In this document: piece after piece, positions 52,901-63,202 of the stretch
Layout of the letters: the number at the start of each line of letters is the position of its first letter
Numbering within the stretch: the first letter of the stretch is position 1
DNA from: Nematostella vectensis
Lineage: Eukaryota > Cnidaria > Anthozoa > Actiniaria > Edwardsiidae
Direction: 5' to 3'
Assembly (NCBI RefSeq): GCF_932526225.1
Contig: NC_064036.1
Span: forward strand, 10,423,519-10,487,518
DNA: 64,000 bases
The notes under the pieces: model-generated
Seen by the model: only the letters and a program-made list of their open reading frames with translations
Told to the model about the DNA's origin: nothing
The model's database searches: none
Translations under genes and position numbers: made by a program

Positions 52901-55079
52901 GCAAGGTTTTAACCCATGGGGGAGGAGCAGGGTAATAACCCATGGGGGAGGAGCAGGGTAAGGACAGAAAGGTTAGGGTACAGAGGTACAGAAAGGTTAG
53001 GGAGAGGGTATGCGTAATTTTAGTATATAAAACTCGGGAACTTCGCAAAAACAAGCGATTTGATTGATTGAGAAACTCGGGATACAATGCAATATACACC
53101 TCCTAGGAGGTGGATATTTTGCTGCGCCCTGAAATCAAGCGAACTTGCGGGAATAACAGCCGATTTGCAAAAGTTTTTTAAAAGAAAATTGCATTAAAGC
53201 TCGTTGTATATACTTAAACAATTATACCATTTCCATTTCGGCGGAAAGTGGCTTTAAAATTATCTACCTCGAACCCACTATCCACCTCAATGGAAATGCT
53301 ATAATTGTTAAATATACTTCTACATTAAAGCAAAATACCACAAGCAGCAATAGCCTTTTTATCTGATACAGAACCAGTGGCGAACCTCACGTCGAGCTCG
53401 CACGCGGCCACCACAGCAGTCCCATCGACACCTTCGATATCAAGTCATGTGACTGCACATACCAACCTCGTAACAACACGTGGTGAACACGTAACTACAC
53501 GCGGTGAACACGTGACTACACATGGTGAACACGTGACTATGCGTGGTGAACAAGTGACTAAACATGGTGAATACGTGACTACACGTGGTGACCACGTGAC
53601 TATGCGTGGTGAACAAGTGACTAAACATGGTGAATACGTGACTACACGTGGTGACCACGTGACTATGCGTGGTGAACACCCCACTACACCTGCATCCTCG
53701 GTGACTACTGAAGACAAGTATTTACTTCAAATGCTAGCTGTGGGAGAACAAGGGCTTGCAAACAGAGGTAATGGTTCTTTTGTATTTACAAAACCAAAAC
53801 CAGCCTTGGCTCTCCTCCTTTAATAATTGTACGAGCAAATATTCAAAGCAGCCTGTGTATCTTTGTACTACAATATTAGGCGCGTACACAAGGGGCGGCA
53901 GGGTGCGCGCATGAAATAATGTGTGTATATGTTTATAGTGGCTTACAGTGTCGTAGGACAGAAGATAGGACGAAAGAAATGAGTAATGACGTTGATTACG
54001 TTTGATGCGTCACCATTTTAAACTCATATTGTCAATGCTTTGTAGGGACAGTACCACAATCTACACTGATAACCACGCCCATCCCATCTCAGAATTACAC
54101 GGCGCCAGTGCCACCGAACCACGAGGAACAAGCAGCAGCGACAGGGGAAGAAGTTATGCAGTTGAGATTCACAAAACTCCCCGAACACATGACGAAGACT
54201 GACGAGCTGATGAATGGACAAAGTACAAAGGCGGTTGAGCTCCCTACCGAGAGAGTGACCGATAGGCCCGAACACACAACCGGAAGTTTATCGGTGGCCG
54301 AACACGAGACGAGCTCATTAATGCGTTCAACCATGGCACCCGAACTTTCTACCGAGAGGTTATCAACGCCCGAGCATTCAACATTGATGCCCGAAAATAC
54401 TCCGAACCTATCCAAACCTATAACCGAAATGTTAACGAAGCCCGATGAATCGACGGGTCCAACAGTTCGTTTGAGTATGTCAAACAAGCATAAAGAAGCG
54501 CATAAAACAGAAACACATGAGCTCCCAACCGATTCCGAGAAAGAGGAGAATGTATTTCCTACAGTGGCATTCGCTCAACATGCACAAGACGAAGAACTGG
54601 ATAGGCAACTGAATGTCAACAATCAAATAAACGCCAAAAACAACGACGAAAAGGATTTAGAAAAAGAGTTAGAAATAGCCCAGGAGCTTCAAATAGAATT
54701 AAAAAGTGATAGAAATAAAAGGCTCTCGCATTCAAAGAAAAGAGTCCTGAAGACTATGGCAAACCGCGAGCAACCTGGCCTCGAAAACGACTTATTTAAT
54801 GCTGTACAGAGCAACCAGAACCTCGAGTCCACATTGCGTGATGTAACGGGTCACGGTGACATTACACGGGGTCAGGACAATTCCTCATTTGGCATGACAC
54901 CAGACCGTGACTCGTCCCAAAATGGTGTGACAGGGCACCGTTACAACTCTCGACTGAATGAGGAAAGATTGCTCGAATATGAATTACATAGTGTTGTACC
55001 AAATAAGATGCCAGATCGTGGGTCTTTCTTGCGTGACATGGAGGGGGGCCGTGACGCATCCCGGCGTGACACCGCTTAG
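46903..55079 (+). CDS. Unrecognised secreted protein with Thr-rich heptad-like repeats, complete
   Basis: Twelve phase-consistent exons: 46903-46957, 47079-47119, 47464-47503, 47663-47724, 48172-48345, 48581-48629, 50587-50708, 51056-51265, 51584-51817, 51961-52039, 53372-53767, 54046-55079; 2,496 bp, 831 residues. It begins with a signal peptide (MATFIIVIILYCVARSSQ), so it is probably secreted. Residues about 60-355 are helical and charged (EEYIMIRKAAKAIVRRLSLP, EDVIAVLEDMLEEIAFRFNL, LEELVEGDMEKYHLSALKLR, EEEAIKENLSKAEKMRMLKR). N-glycosylation sequons include FNLT, GNLT, ANLT and QNYT. Exon 11 encodes ten 7-residue repeats of VTTRGEH type. Exon 12 is Thr/Pro/Glu-rich with PTERVTDRPEHTT and LSTERLSTPEHST, then an acidic coiled-coil-like stretch, then Asp/Arg/Gly repeats ending DASRRDTA. 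No known domain was recognised. An alternative 16-bp microexon near 47206 was tested and breaks the frame. AATAAA at 55173 fits the 3' end. Confidence 0.83.
49025..50545 (+). repeat. 38-bp satellite, about 40 nearly identical units, in intron 6
   Basis: Unit: GTTACTTACTTGGTTACTTA followed by CTGATGTGACTTGTACAA, uninterrupted for 1.5 kb. Only rare point variants appear (CATG for CTTG, one TTCC for TTAC, one GGTG, one ATAC). On the antisense strand each unit carries GTAAGTAAC twice, the 5' splice-site core. Homogeneity implies recent expansion or ongoing conversion. Confidence 0.97.
52107..52962 (+). repeat. 26-bp minisatellite, about 33 units, in intron 10
   Basis: Unit: GGTAATAACCCATGGGGGAG then GAGCAG, with variants (GGGCAG, CATCAGGGAAGAG, TTTATAACC). 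Starts about 70 bp after the exon 10 donor. Each unit has an AGGGTAATA, which is weakly donor-like. All frames open across it are artefacts of repetition. Confidence 0.96.
53207..53316. repeat. Imperfect inverted repeat with about 28-bp arms
   Basis: Left ATTATACCATTTCCATT (to 53237) pairs with right AATGGAAATGCTATAAT (from 53289). About 50-bp spacer. Lies 55 bp upstream of exon 11 of the secreted-protein gene. Confidence 0.7.
53470..53679 (+). repeat. 21-bp coding minisatellite, ten units (VTTRGEH)
   Basis: Ten 21-bp units translate as VTTRGEH, VTTRGEH, VTTHGEH, VTMRGEQ, VTKHGEY, VTTRGDH, VTMRGEQ, VTKHGEY, VTTRGDH, VTMRGEH. Units 4-6 and 7-9 are an exact 63-bp duplication. Thr-rich repeats in a secreted protein are likely O-glycosylation targets (inference). 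Confidence 0.95.
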
Positions 55080-55765
55080 GGCTCACGTGATGGAATCTTG
55101 ATAACTAGCAGAAGCGAGTGCCTTGTGTAATATTACAATAATACATAAATTAAATGTTAAAATAGTTTTTGAAATAAAATATTTTATCTTACGTGTGTGA
55201 TGAATGAATGAAACAGAGTTGTCCTTTCAAGACATGATTAAAAAAGGAGGGGGGGAGAGGGGGGGGGCGTGCTTCCCCCTTTTTTACGCGTGAGGGTCTG
55301 GGTGCTAGTAGAGATGCAGGTGCAATAAACAGTTCCTGCTGTAAGGTTGACAAAGAGCTGATTCGCATTAGCGACAAAGCTAGATTCACACTATGACGTC
55401 CACACTTCTGGTTTCGTACATTTCTTTCTTCTATTTATGAAAACAATAGAATCTGACTCCAGGATATTCTTTTGCTATTTATTGATTTCTGCTTTGCGTC
55501 ACATAAGATTTAATATAGCGTTCATGTACAAAGTAAGAACAAAATAAATATTTAACATAAAATAAATTAAGAAACCATCTACACCATGGAAAAAGTCAAT
55601 GATCATCATCATTATAATTAAAAAAGGATTTTATCTCGTTTATCCTAGTGTCGGGTCTGCGACCTTGTTTTACCGCAACTTAGCGGCCGCTACAAGTTAT
55701 CGAATCGTTCTTGTTCCGACAATATACAACCATCAGTAGCAACCACGTAATATTGCGCTACTTCG
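55080..55765. other. Convergent 3' region between two genes
   Basis: AATAAA at 55173-55178 serves the plus-strand gene; TTTATT at 55488-55493 is an AATAAA on the minus strand for the gene ending at 55766. A G-run stretch with poly-G tracts lies near 55250. No gene seen. Confidence 0.6.
55173..55178 (+). terminator. Polyadenylation signal AATAAA
   Basis: Located 94 bp after the TAG of the secreted-protein gene, in a TTTTTGAAATAAAATATTTT context. Canonical hexamer and distance. Confidence 0.65.
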
Positions 55766-58700
55766 CTATTCGGTACACTGTTCATTCAACCTTCCATCAC
55801 CATCATCCTCCAACGACAAGTTATTAAGCAGGTCTTCAAAACAATCGTTTTCGCATGGTGAATTTCTCTCTTGCGCTCCGTGCAGTCCAGTCGTGCTATT
55901 CCTAGCTGTAAAGTCAAGCTCCTGTAGGCCTCCTTCTAGAAGAGCGGTGATATGCTCTTGTCGATCGTCGATTCCGTCGATCTCTTTACGCAACTTGAGT
56001 CGTTTGCTTATTCTTCGGGATTCCTGAAGGACAGTTTGCGCTAAAACGATCGCATAGAGTCAATTAGTGGGAATAATAATTCACTAATAACTTACTAATT
56101 CTAATAACTTATTCTAAACCTCGTTTACAGTGCCCTTTCTATCTTTCCAGGGAGGACCCTGGGAACGAGGTTGAACTCCAATCTGTAGGCGTCGAAGCTG
56201 GAAAGTCGGAATTCCACAAATACAGCCAGATGTAAAACAGGATAGTTGTAAATTGTTAGAAACATGCTGTGCAAAGAAAATACTCCCAAATACTCCCGTG
56301 GTACTTAAAAAAGATTTCAGTATACCTTTGCGCAAATCCGCTGCTCGGTCGTCAAGGGTTGTGAGTTGATCGTTTCCTTTGACAAGGGCCTTGCGGATGT
56401 ACACGTCTGCCTTGCTTATCAGGAAAGTAGCACGTAGACGGCCCGGACAGGACGACATGAGGTGGTGCTCAACATGGTTCACCACCATTTGCGCTCGCAA
56501 GATCCTGTCCATATGAATCTCGTCCCTAAAAAGACGTGGATTAGTTGGCTGTCATAGATAACATAAAGCAAACAGACAAAGGGGTTTGCAAAAGCAACGT
56601 TAAAGGTGGTGTATGTACACCCAGCGGCGGATCCAGGATTTCAAAATGGGGGGTGGATAATGGCCAGATAGACAGCTTATAACTGATCAAGTGGTTCTTG
56701 GTAGGTCACTACATAGATCTTACAATACTTCAAGCTGAATTGGATTTGTCGCGTCAGCAAAGTCAAGCAGGCGAAGGAAAATGGAAAGTACTTCCCGTCC
56801 CTCAGATATTTATTTTCTTCAAACAAAGTGACTTTTCATTTTTTTTACTCAAAAAGGGGGGGGGGGGGTGGATATCCACCCAATCAATCCCCCTCTATCC
56901 GCCCCTGACACCTTTAAATGGTAATAAAAGTTATGACAACAAGCCTAGATTCAAACAAAATACGCCCTCCACTACACAAGTTTGCAGCCGTCGGTTCCGT
57001 GGTGGTCTACCTTGTGCTTGGGAATGACTTGCGAGAGGACTTGAGATGAAGCATGATTAGCCGAATATAGGATCGAATGACGTCACGGTTGCTAGGATTT
57101 TCCTTTTGTTCTTTCCATAGCAACTCTACTTGCTCGAAGTATTGTTCTGCTTGCTTCATCTGGTCTTCTGAGATCCCCTCTGTTGCGGCTCTCTCTGCCA
57201 GCAGGGCGCCCATGTTGTAACGGTTCACTGCAGTTTCTTCGCATATGGCTAGAGGCTGCACGCACTAAAAAAAAGCAGTAGTAGGTTAAAAGGTAAGAGG
57301 GAGTCTGTGCAAAAGGTTTCACTTAAACTATCGTCATTATCTATCGTCACTATTGTAGGCGCAGTGTTTCAATTGCCTTACGTAAACGCAGTGTTACAAT
57401 CTCCTTATACAAACAAAGCGGTTCAGTCGAGCAGTCGCCTAGGTGAACGCACTGTTACAATCTCCTTATACAAACAAAGCGGTTCAGTCGAGCAGTCGCC
57501 TAGGTGAACGCACTGTTACAATCGCCTTATACAAACAAAGCGGTTCAGTCGAGCAGTCGCCTAGGTGAACGCACTGTTACAATCGCCTTATACAAACAAA
57601 GCGGTTCAGTCGAGCAGTCGCCTAGGTGAACGCACTGTTACAATCGCCTTATACAAACAAAGTGTTACAACCGCCTTGTGTAAACGCAGTGTTACAACCG
57701 CCATATAGAAACAAAGTGTTACAATCGCCACGTGTAAACGTAGTGTCAAAATCGCTACATTTAAACGCAGTGTTTCAATTGCCCTCGTGTAGACGCGTTG
57801 TTTCACTCGCCTCCTGTAGACGCAGTGTTATAATAACCACGTGCAAATTGCGGTGCTATAATTGCCACGTGAAAACCTAGTGTTTCAATCGTCTCATGTA
57901 AGCGAAGTGTTACAAAAGACACATGTAACCATAGTCTTACAATCGCCATATCAGGGCCATAGCACGTCTCCCCCCCCCCAGTATGTTAAAAAATTATAAG
58001 GAAAATGACCAGTAGTGGCGTGGCTGTCCCCCCCCTACAATTATTTTCTTACTGTTTCTGTATCGTGCCCCCAATAATTCGCGGTCTGCTATATGGCTAT
58101 GCATGTACAAACAATGTTACTATTACCACATGTAGACATAGTGTTTACATCTCCAAGTGCAAACGTAGCTTTACAATTGCCATATGTACAAAGAGTGTTA
58201 CTATTACATAGCCGTAGCAAACCTCGAATTATTGGGGGAACGACACAGACACATTAAGAAACAATGTGCGGCACAGCCACGCCCCTACCTGTCATTTTCT
58301 TAAAAGTTTTGAAAATATTGGGGGGGGGGGGGGGGGGGCACGTGCCCCCAGTGCCCCACCCCCAGCTACGGCCCTGAATTACCACATGTAGACACAGTGT
58401 TAATATCTCCAAGTGGAAACATAGCATTACAATTGCCATATGTACAAAGAGTGTTACTATTACATAGCCGTAGCAAACCTCGAATTATTGGGGGAACGAC
58501 ACAGACACATTAAGAAACAATGTGCAGCACAGCCACGCCCCTACCTGTCATTTTCTTAAAATTTTTGAAAATATTGGGGGGGGGCACGTGCCCCCAGTGC
58601 CCCACCCCCAGCTACGGCCCTGAATTACCACATGTAGACACAGTGTTAATATCTCCAAGTGGAAACATAGCATTACAATTGCCTCATGCAAATCTCCCCA

Positions 58701-61132
58701 TTAGCTACCTCGGTAGAGCGAGTCATGTACTCTTGCCCAAGAGCATACTCATTCCTCTGCCGGTGCACTGCAGACATGATGTAGAAAGCCTTTGTCCAGA
58801 GAAAGTAGGAGTTTGGGCAAGAATGTGCTTCTTTGATGATAGACTCACAAGTTGCAAGGCAATCATCCATCAGGTTCTGGCCAAATTCAATAATTGATTG
58901 CTGTGAAATCAAATAAACAAGAATAATATTGTACCTTGAATTTTTTGTCTGTTTTCACACAATCATCGGATGGGATATGTAAGAGCTTTACAGTGTCAGA
59001 CGCGCGATTTCAAAATGGGAGGAACCCGAGCCCCAATATATATATAAAAAATTATGGCAAGGGTAAATTTATGGAATTCGTCTCCTATATGTTTCTTCTA
59101 AAATTTCCAACCAGAGAGGGGAGGCAGGGTAGGAGTGTTCCCCTGTACATTCAGAATGGATAGAATTTGCTTCAAACCAGTCACAAAAATAAAAAATAAA
59201 AAATACTGGGACCCCACTAAATACAAGGGGTATGGGAGTTCAATCAAAGCTTTACTCCTCTTTATCATGTGTACGAGTTAAGTTACTTATAATCACAATA
59301 CACACCTCAAGCCGTACAGCTAGTAAAGTGTCAGCATCCAGTTGTAACTTTCCACTGCTTACCCTCTCAAAAAGCAAGTCTTTATTTCTCATAAACTCAT
59401 CATAGAAACCTAGTTAATCAATAAAAACGCACTAAAAAGTGATCAAATATTTCCCCCTAGGATTGTGGTCACTATTTTATTGCATGACTGTCGATTCATA
59501 TTCCAAATTGCAGCTAAAACCAGGCACCAGAGCAAGGAGCAAGAGAGTGGCGGGTGGTGGTGCTGGCCCCATTTTCTGGCCCACTCTAAGGTTTTAGGCC
59601 TGTACCCAGGATTTTCCTTGGGGGGTGCCAAATCCAAAAAAGGGGACCTGATTTTTCTGGGGGTGCAGGGGGTGGGGCCTGGGGAGAGTAAGTTTTAAAA
59701 TCTGCCCAATCCAAAAAAACAAAAAGGGTTTTTTTATGCCTTTGCAGTATCTCCACTGGACGTTTATTGTCGGATTTGACTACATACCAGAGGACCAAAA
59801 GTTGACTTACCAATGCAAAAAAGGGCACTGAAATTCCCTAGCCTAAGCCCAGCCTCTTCCTCCCTGCAGCTAAATGACTGTTATAAGGCATATGACAGCC
59901 TTCTTTATGAGATACTAAATCTCTAAGGGAGGACTTACCATCATCACCAAGATCCTGAAACTTTTTAACAATGGTGCGACCTTTTTTTGATGCAAGAATT
60001 CCTTTTAAGGTGAAAGAAAAAAGTTATCTATTTTGTTTGTTTTGTTTGTCTGTCTCTTTGTTTATTTTTTTATTGTTTGTTTGTCTTTGTTAGAACAGTT
60101 CCATACACCTGTCATGCGAAGTTTATTAACTGGTTTTTCAATGCTTTCTAATTCTCCAGTTTGCTGGTCTGCCAAGTCTAATCCCCTTTCAAATGTCGAA
60201 ATGAGAAAGTTGGTGCAGTCAAGCTCTCTATCTGTTGATGGAAAAAAATGATTAACATGTGAGTTGAGATGTTGATTGTCTACATAATGCTTGTAGAATA
60301 TATTGATTTGTACCTGTCAGGCCATGACAATGAACAAGCGTGAATCTGACATTGTAAGTCAAGGGCTGTGCAGCAGGCAGCAAACACACCAGTGTACACT
60401 CATTCTTGGGAAGCTGATTGCCATAAAAATCAGTTTTCTTTCCTAACACCCAGGCTGTAGGCTCCAACACATGCGCAGTGAGCTTGAATTCGCCACTATC
60501 TCCCTAAAAAAAAGGAAAAGAATAATAGATTAAATACATAATATACAGAAAAAAATTATGTAATCAAAACAGAATAGATTGTCAATATTGGAAAATGCCT
60601 TACAGAAGGGGATAAAATGGGTCAAACTTTAAGGTAAATTCTCACAGAATTTACTTTCCAACAAATGTTTTGGATGGATGCAGTGTTTTTATCATATAAT
60701 AGATTAAATTGTGCAGTTATTTAAGTAGGCATAACTTTAAGCCTAGAGAAAAGGAATTGGACAACCTTACTAGTCACCAAACATAATTACCAATCCAAAA
60801 GAAAATAACAGTTAGTTTCCTGACACAAATAAATAGTTGTTCTCTTACCATCAATAGAATCTGGTTTTGCCTGACAATTGCATCACAATCCCATATCTCT
60901 CCAGAGCATATATCTTTAACAGCAACAAGCACTTGAATGGCAACAATAGGACAAGAGCCAATGCTTATATCACCCAAGCCATTTAACTGACAGGCGTCAA
61001 GAACAGCATCTATCTGGCTTCCACCACCTGCAGTTTGGCCAAGAGGTATATTGTAAACAATATCCCGTCTCTGCTTTAGGATCACAATTTTTGCTTTGGA
61101 TGGTCGATAAATACTAGTTGTGGGATAGGATG
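55766..61132 (-). CDS. Unrecognised helical-repeat-like protein, 5'-incomplete
   Basis: Nine phase-consistent exons, right to left: 61132-60849, 60503-60314, 60231-60109, 60001-59939, 59409-59306, 58900-58709, 57264-57011, 56525-56326, 56040-55766 (TAG); about 561 residues. The first exon must end in phase 1 and was not found. The N-terminal part looks beta-rich (IYRPSKAKIVILKQRRDIVY, GEFKLTAHVLEPTAWVLGKK, NECTLVCLLPAAQPLTYNVR). The C-terminal half is helical and TPR-like in rhythm (FGQNLMDDCLATCESIIKEA, FLWTKAFYIMSAVHRQRNEY, AVNRYNMGALLAERAA, QAEQYFEQVELLWKEQ, IRSYIRLIMLHLKSSRK, LRATFLISKADVYIRKAL). It ends in an acidic tail (FEDLLNNLSLEDDGDGRLNE). No catalytic motif, signal peptide or membrane segment is seen in what is present. 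Function not assigned; cytosolic by appearance. Every junction is GT-AG with correct phase, so gene structure is firm even though identity is not. Confidence 0.8.
56622..56907 (+). mobile_element. Possible hAT-like TIR element
   Basis: Begins CAGCGGCGGATCCAGGATTT and ends ATCCGCCCCTG, an imperfect terminal inverted repeat of the CAGGGGCGGATCC type. Interior is non-coding with a poly-G run. I could not find a convincing 8-bp target duplication. Confidence 0.5.
57954..58101 (-). mobile_element. CCGTAGC-type element, inverted copy
   Basis: Reverse complement resembles 58211-58373: AATTATTGGGGG, CACGATACAGAAACA.TAAGAAA, ACAGCCACGCC and a G run before ACGTGCTATGGCCCTG. Diverged. Confidence 0.55.
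58211..58373 (+). mobile_element. CCGTAGC-type element, copy 1
   Basis: GCCGTAGC at the left and GCTACGGC at the right form 8-bp terminal inverted repeats. Interior includes CTCGAATTATTGGGGGAACG, ACAGCCACGCCCCTACC and a long G run followed by GTGCCCCCAGTGCCCCACC. About 160 bp, no coding capacity. Nearly identical to 58467-58619 apart from G-run length. Confidence 0.65.
58467..58619 (+). mobile_element. CCGTAGC-type element, copy 2
   Basis: Same ends and interior as 58211-58373, with flanking minisatellite sequence also duplicated. The second copy therefore probably arose by tandem duplication of about 255 bp and not by a new insertion. Confidence 0.65.
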
Positions 61133-62799
61133 CTGCAAAAAAAAATAATAATAATAATGATGTCCCTAATTTTGTTGAGTAAACAAAAGATAAATACCTC
61201 CAGCATATGGCTTTCAAATAAGGGCAAATTCATGTTTCTTTTTTTATTTATCATTCATTTAGCTAAAGCAATCTGGCGAAAATGTTGAAATCAAGCCTTA
61301 GAAACATTAGCATATTGAACAATTTTATTCACATTTTAAATAAAAATCCCTCATAGTTTCGACTCATCTGATGGAAATATATTTTGAAAACATTACATTC
61401 CGTACGGTTCGACTCATGAAAACTTGAACCATCAGCAATTTTATATTTTAATCAATCAATCAATCAATCAATCAATCGATAAATTCAATCGATAAATTCA
61501 ATAAATAAATAAAAAATAAGTAAATCAATAAATAAATAACAGTGAAATAATCGAAAAATTATAACACCAAAAAATTATATTTTATTGAAATAAAATAGAA
61601 ACCGCCGATAACCGTGATCAAATGCAAAACAACGATAACGTTGCGTCATAACAAATAGGGTGTTTGGGGAATCCCCAAACTACACACAGGATTCTGAACT
61701 ACCGAGCACCATATCAAGTGTTTTTTTGCTACGCAGTCAAAAAAAAAAAAAAAAAAAAACAGAACATAAAAACGTTTACTTAAGTATAGACGAGAAAAAT
61801 GACTTTAGATTATCACAAAAAAGTATTTTTATAATTTTGCGCATCTGATGGAAACGAAGCGTGTTTTGCCTTTTTGCCACATGTTATCATTCTTGGTTGA
61901 GTATTCAAATAAAATGAGCCAGAATCAGTAAAATTAAAAGTTGATCTAGAATAACAACAATCCTAGAACAAATATATTTATGCCATGAATGGCAAAAGAT
62001 CTTAGTATTATCGTAGAATGCGTACTACTACTGTAGTAAACGCGTACTACTAGTTGAGTCGGAGACACAAACGATGTCTATATACTTAATGTTTACGTTT
62101 TTCTAGCAAGTGCAAAGTGTGGAGATGAGTTTTTTAGAGTTCTTAGAGCTGTCTGGAACTTAAGCTATTCACTATACAAGAGTTTAAATTCAAGATATCA
62201 TTATCGGAGTCTTGTTAAAAGAGTTTGACAAACCTTGGGAGACAGAATCTTGGAATGGAATTAGCACCATGTTTGATTTGGCGTTCTCACTTTGGATGGG
62301 ATTTAGTCTATCGCCCTTTTGTGTTCAGACATTTACCATGGGCAAGATTGCCACATTGAAAGTCTGCATCAAACTATTTATCTTTAAAAACCTTTTTCAT
62401 TTTGTCAGGCTTGGAATTTACACGGTGTATACCCGTGTTGTGTTTTCTACGAACTTCGAAAATGAAAATAAAGCTAGTCAGAGTAGCTGCAGTAGCGCAT
62501 GCGCGAATCAGAAACGCGCCTAGCCTTTTTATATATACTTTTTTAGAAGGATCTGGAATGCTTCGACTTTTTCAAACGGAATGTGCTTTTTATGCAGAAA
62601 GGTTGTGGAAAATCACTAGAATTTACTTTTATCTGTTTATTATTCGAGACTTTGATCTCGGGTGTGTTTTGAATTAATCAGTTTCCGGTTTGACCAATCA
62701 GTGATAAGTGTCTGTTAGGCCAGCCAATCAAATCACGGGATAGATTTGACCAGTCAAGCCCGCCATTTTGGAATTTTGAGTTGTGAGGTCGATGCAAAC
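61133..62799. promoter_or_regulatory. Head-to-head 5' region between two genes
   Basis: Must contain the missing first exon and promoter of the minus-strand gene and the promoter of the plus-strand gene at 62800. Features seen: (AATC)n-type microsatellite at about 61449-61515, a poly-A run at about 61739-61758, and CCCGCCATTTTGG at 62759-62771, a match to the CCGCCATTTTG (YY1-type) core-promoter motif, 30 bp before the plus-strand ATG. No first exon of correct phase could be identified. Confidence 0.45.
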
Positions 62800-63202
62800 A
62801 TGTCTTCGGATAGCGATAATTCGGCCCCACTTTTACCAGATAATGATTCCCCTGGAAGCTCGGTTTCGTCCTCAATGCAAAGGGAGTACGAAGAACTTCT
62901 AAAATACGCTGTAGTTACCCCACGACTTCAATTAGCGAAAAGCATTTACGAGCAATCTCAACCGACAAAACCAGTTCAAAACAGAGAACTCTCGGTCAAC
63001 TCATCCAGTGAAACTAGTTCCAAATCAGAATCTACGTCGTCCTCAACCACAACAACAACAGAATCATCTCAAAGTACTTACGTTGAGGAAGTTTCCAAAG
63101 TCGCGAGAGAGGATGTTGCTGGTCTTCCAACCACCCCAGCAGCGCCAATACCGGTCGCATTGATGGGTGCTGGTAGTTTAGCCAGAAACTCGTTGCTTAG
63201 AG
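62800..63202 (+). CDS. Unrecognised Ser/Thr-rich protein, first coding exon, 3'-partial
   Basis: ATG at 62800 in context AAACATGTC, 134 codons + 1 base, ending at donor TTAGAG|GTAAAAG (GT at 63203), phase 1. Begins MSSDSDNSAPLLPDNDSPGS with an acidic-dileucine-like PLLPD, then QREYEELLKYAVVTPRLQLA, then a Ser/Thr run (SSSETSSKSESTSSSTTTT), then AREDVAGLPTTPAAPIPVAL and SLARNSLLRG. No signal peptide or known domain. An upstream in-frame start at 62746 is possible, but the 62800 ATG better fits a head-to-head promoter with CCGCCATTTTG just before it. The rest of the gene lies beyond the right edge. Confidence 0.7.

Larger units (their letters stand above)
57355..58690. repeat. Degenerate tandem array of about 30- and 61-bp units in an intron
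   Basis: Units like GTTACAATCGCCTTATACAA then ACAAAGCGG or GTAAACGCAGT. At 57390-57650 a 61-bp higher-order unit (with GTTCAGTCGAGCAGTCGCCT and AGGTGAACGCACT) repeats nearly exactly four or five times. The array is interrupted by three copies of a CCGTAGC-type element, two of them within a duplicated block of about 250 bp. Lies between exons 58900-58709 and 57264-57011 of the minus-strand gene. Confidence 0.9.

Noticed and set aside
52026..53099. Minus-strand frames of GYYPAPPPWVITLL type
   Set aside because: Shadow of the 26-bp minisatellite; no start or splice context, and it lies in an intron of a well-supported plus-strand gene.
61133..61217. Extension of the minus-strand gene upstream through LLLLFFFAAS
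   Set aside because: The hydrophobic run is the translated polypyrimidine tract of the acceptor at 61133-61134. The exon starts at 61132.
62212..62523. Plus-strand open frame of 103 codons
   Set aside because: No Kozak-like start, splice link or recognisable domain. It lies in the presumed divergent promoter region.
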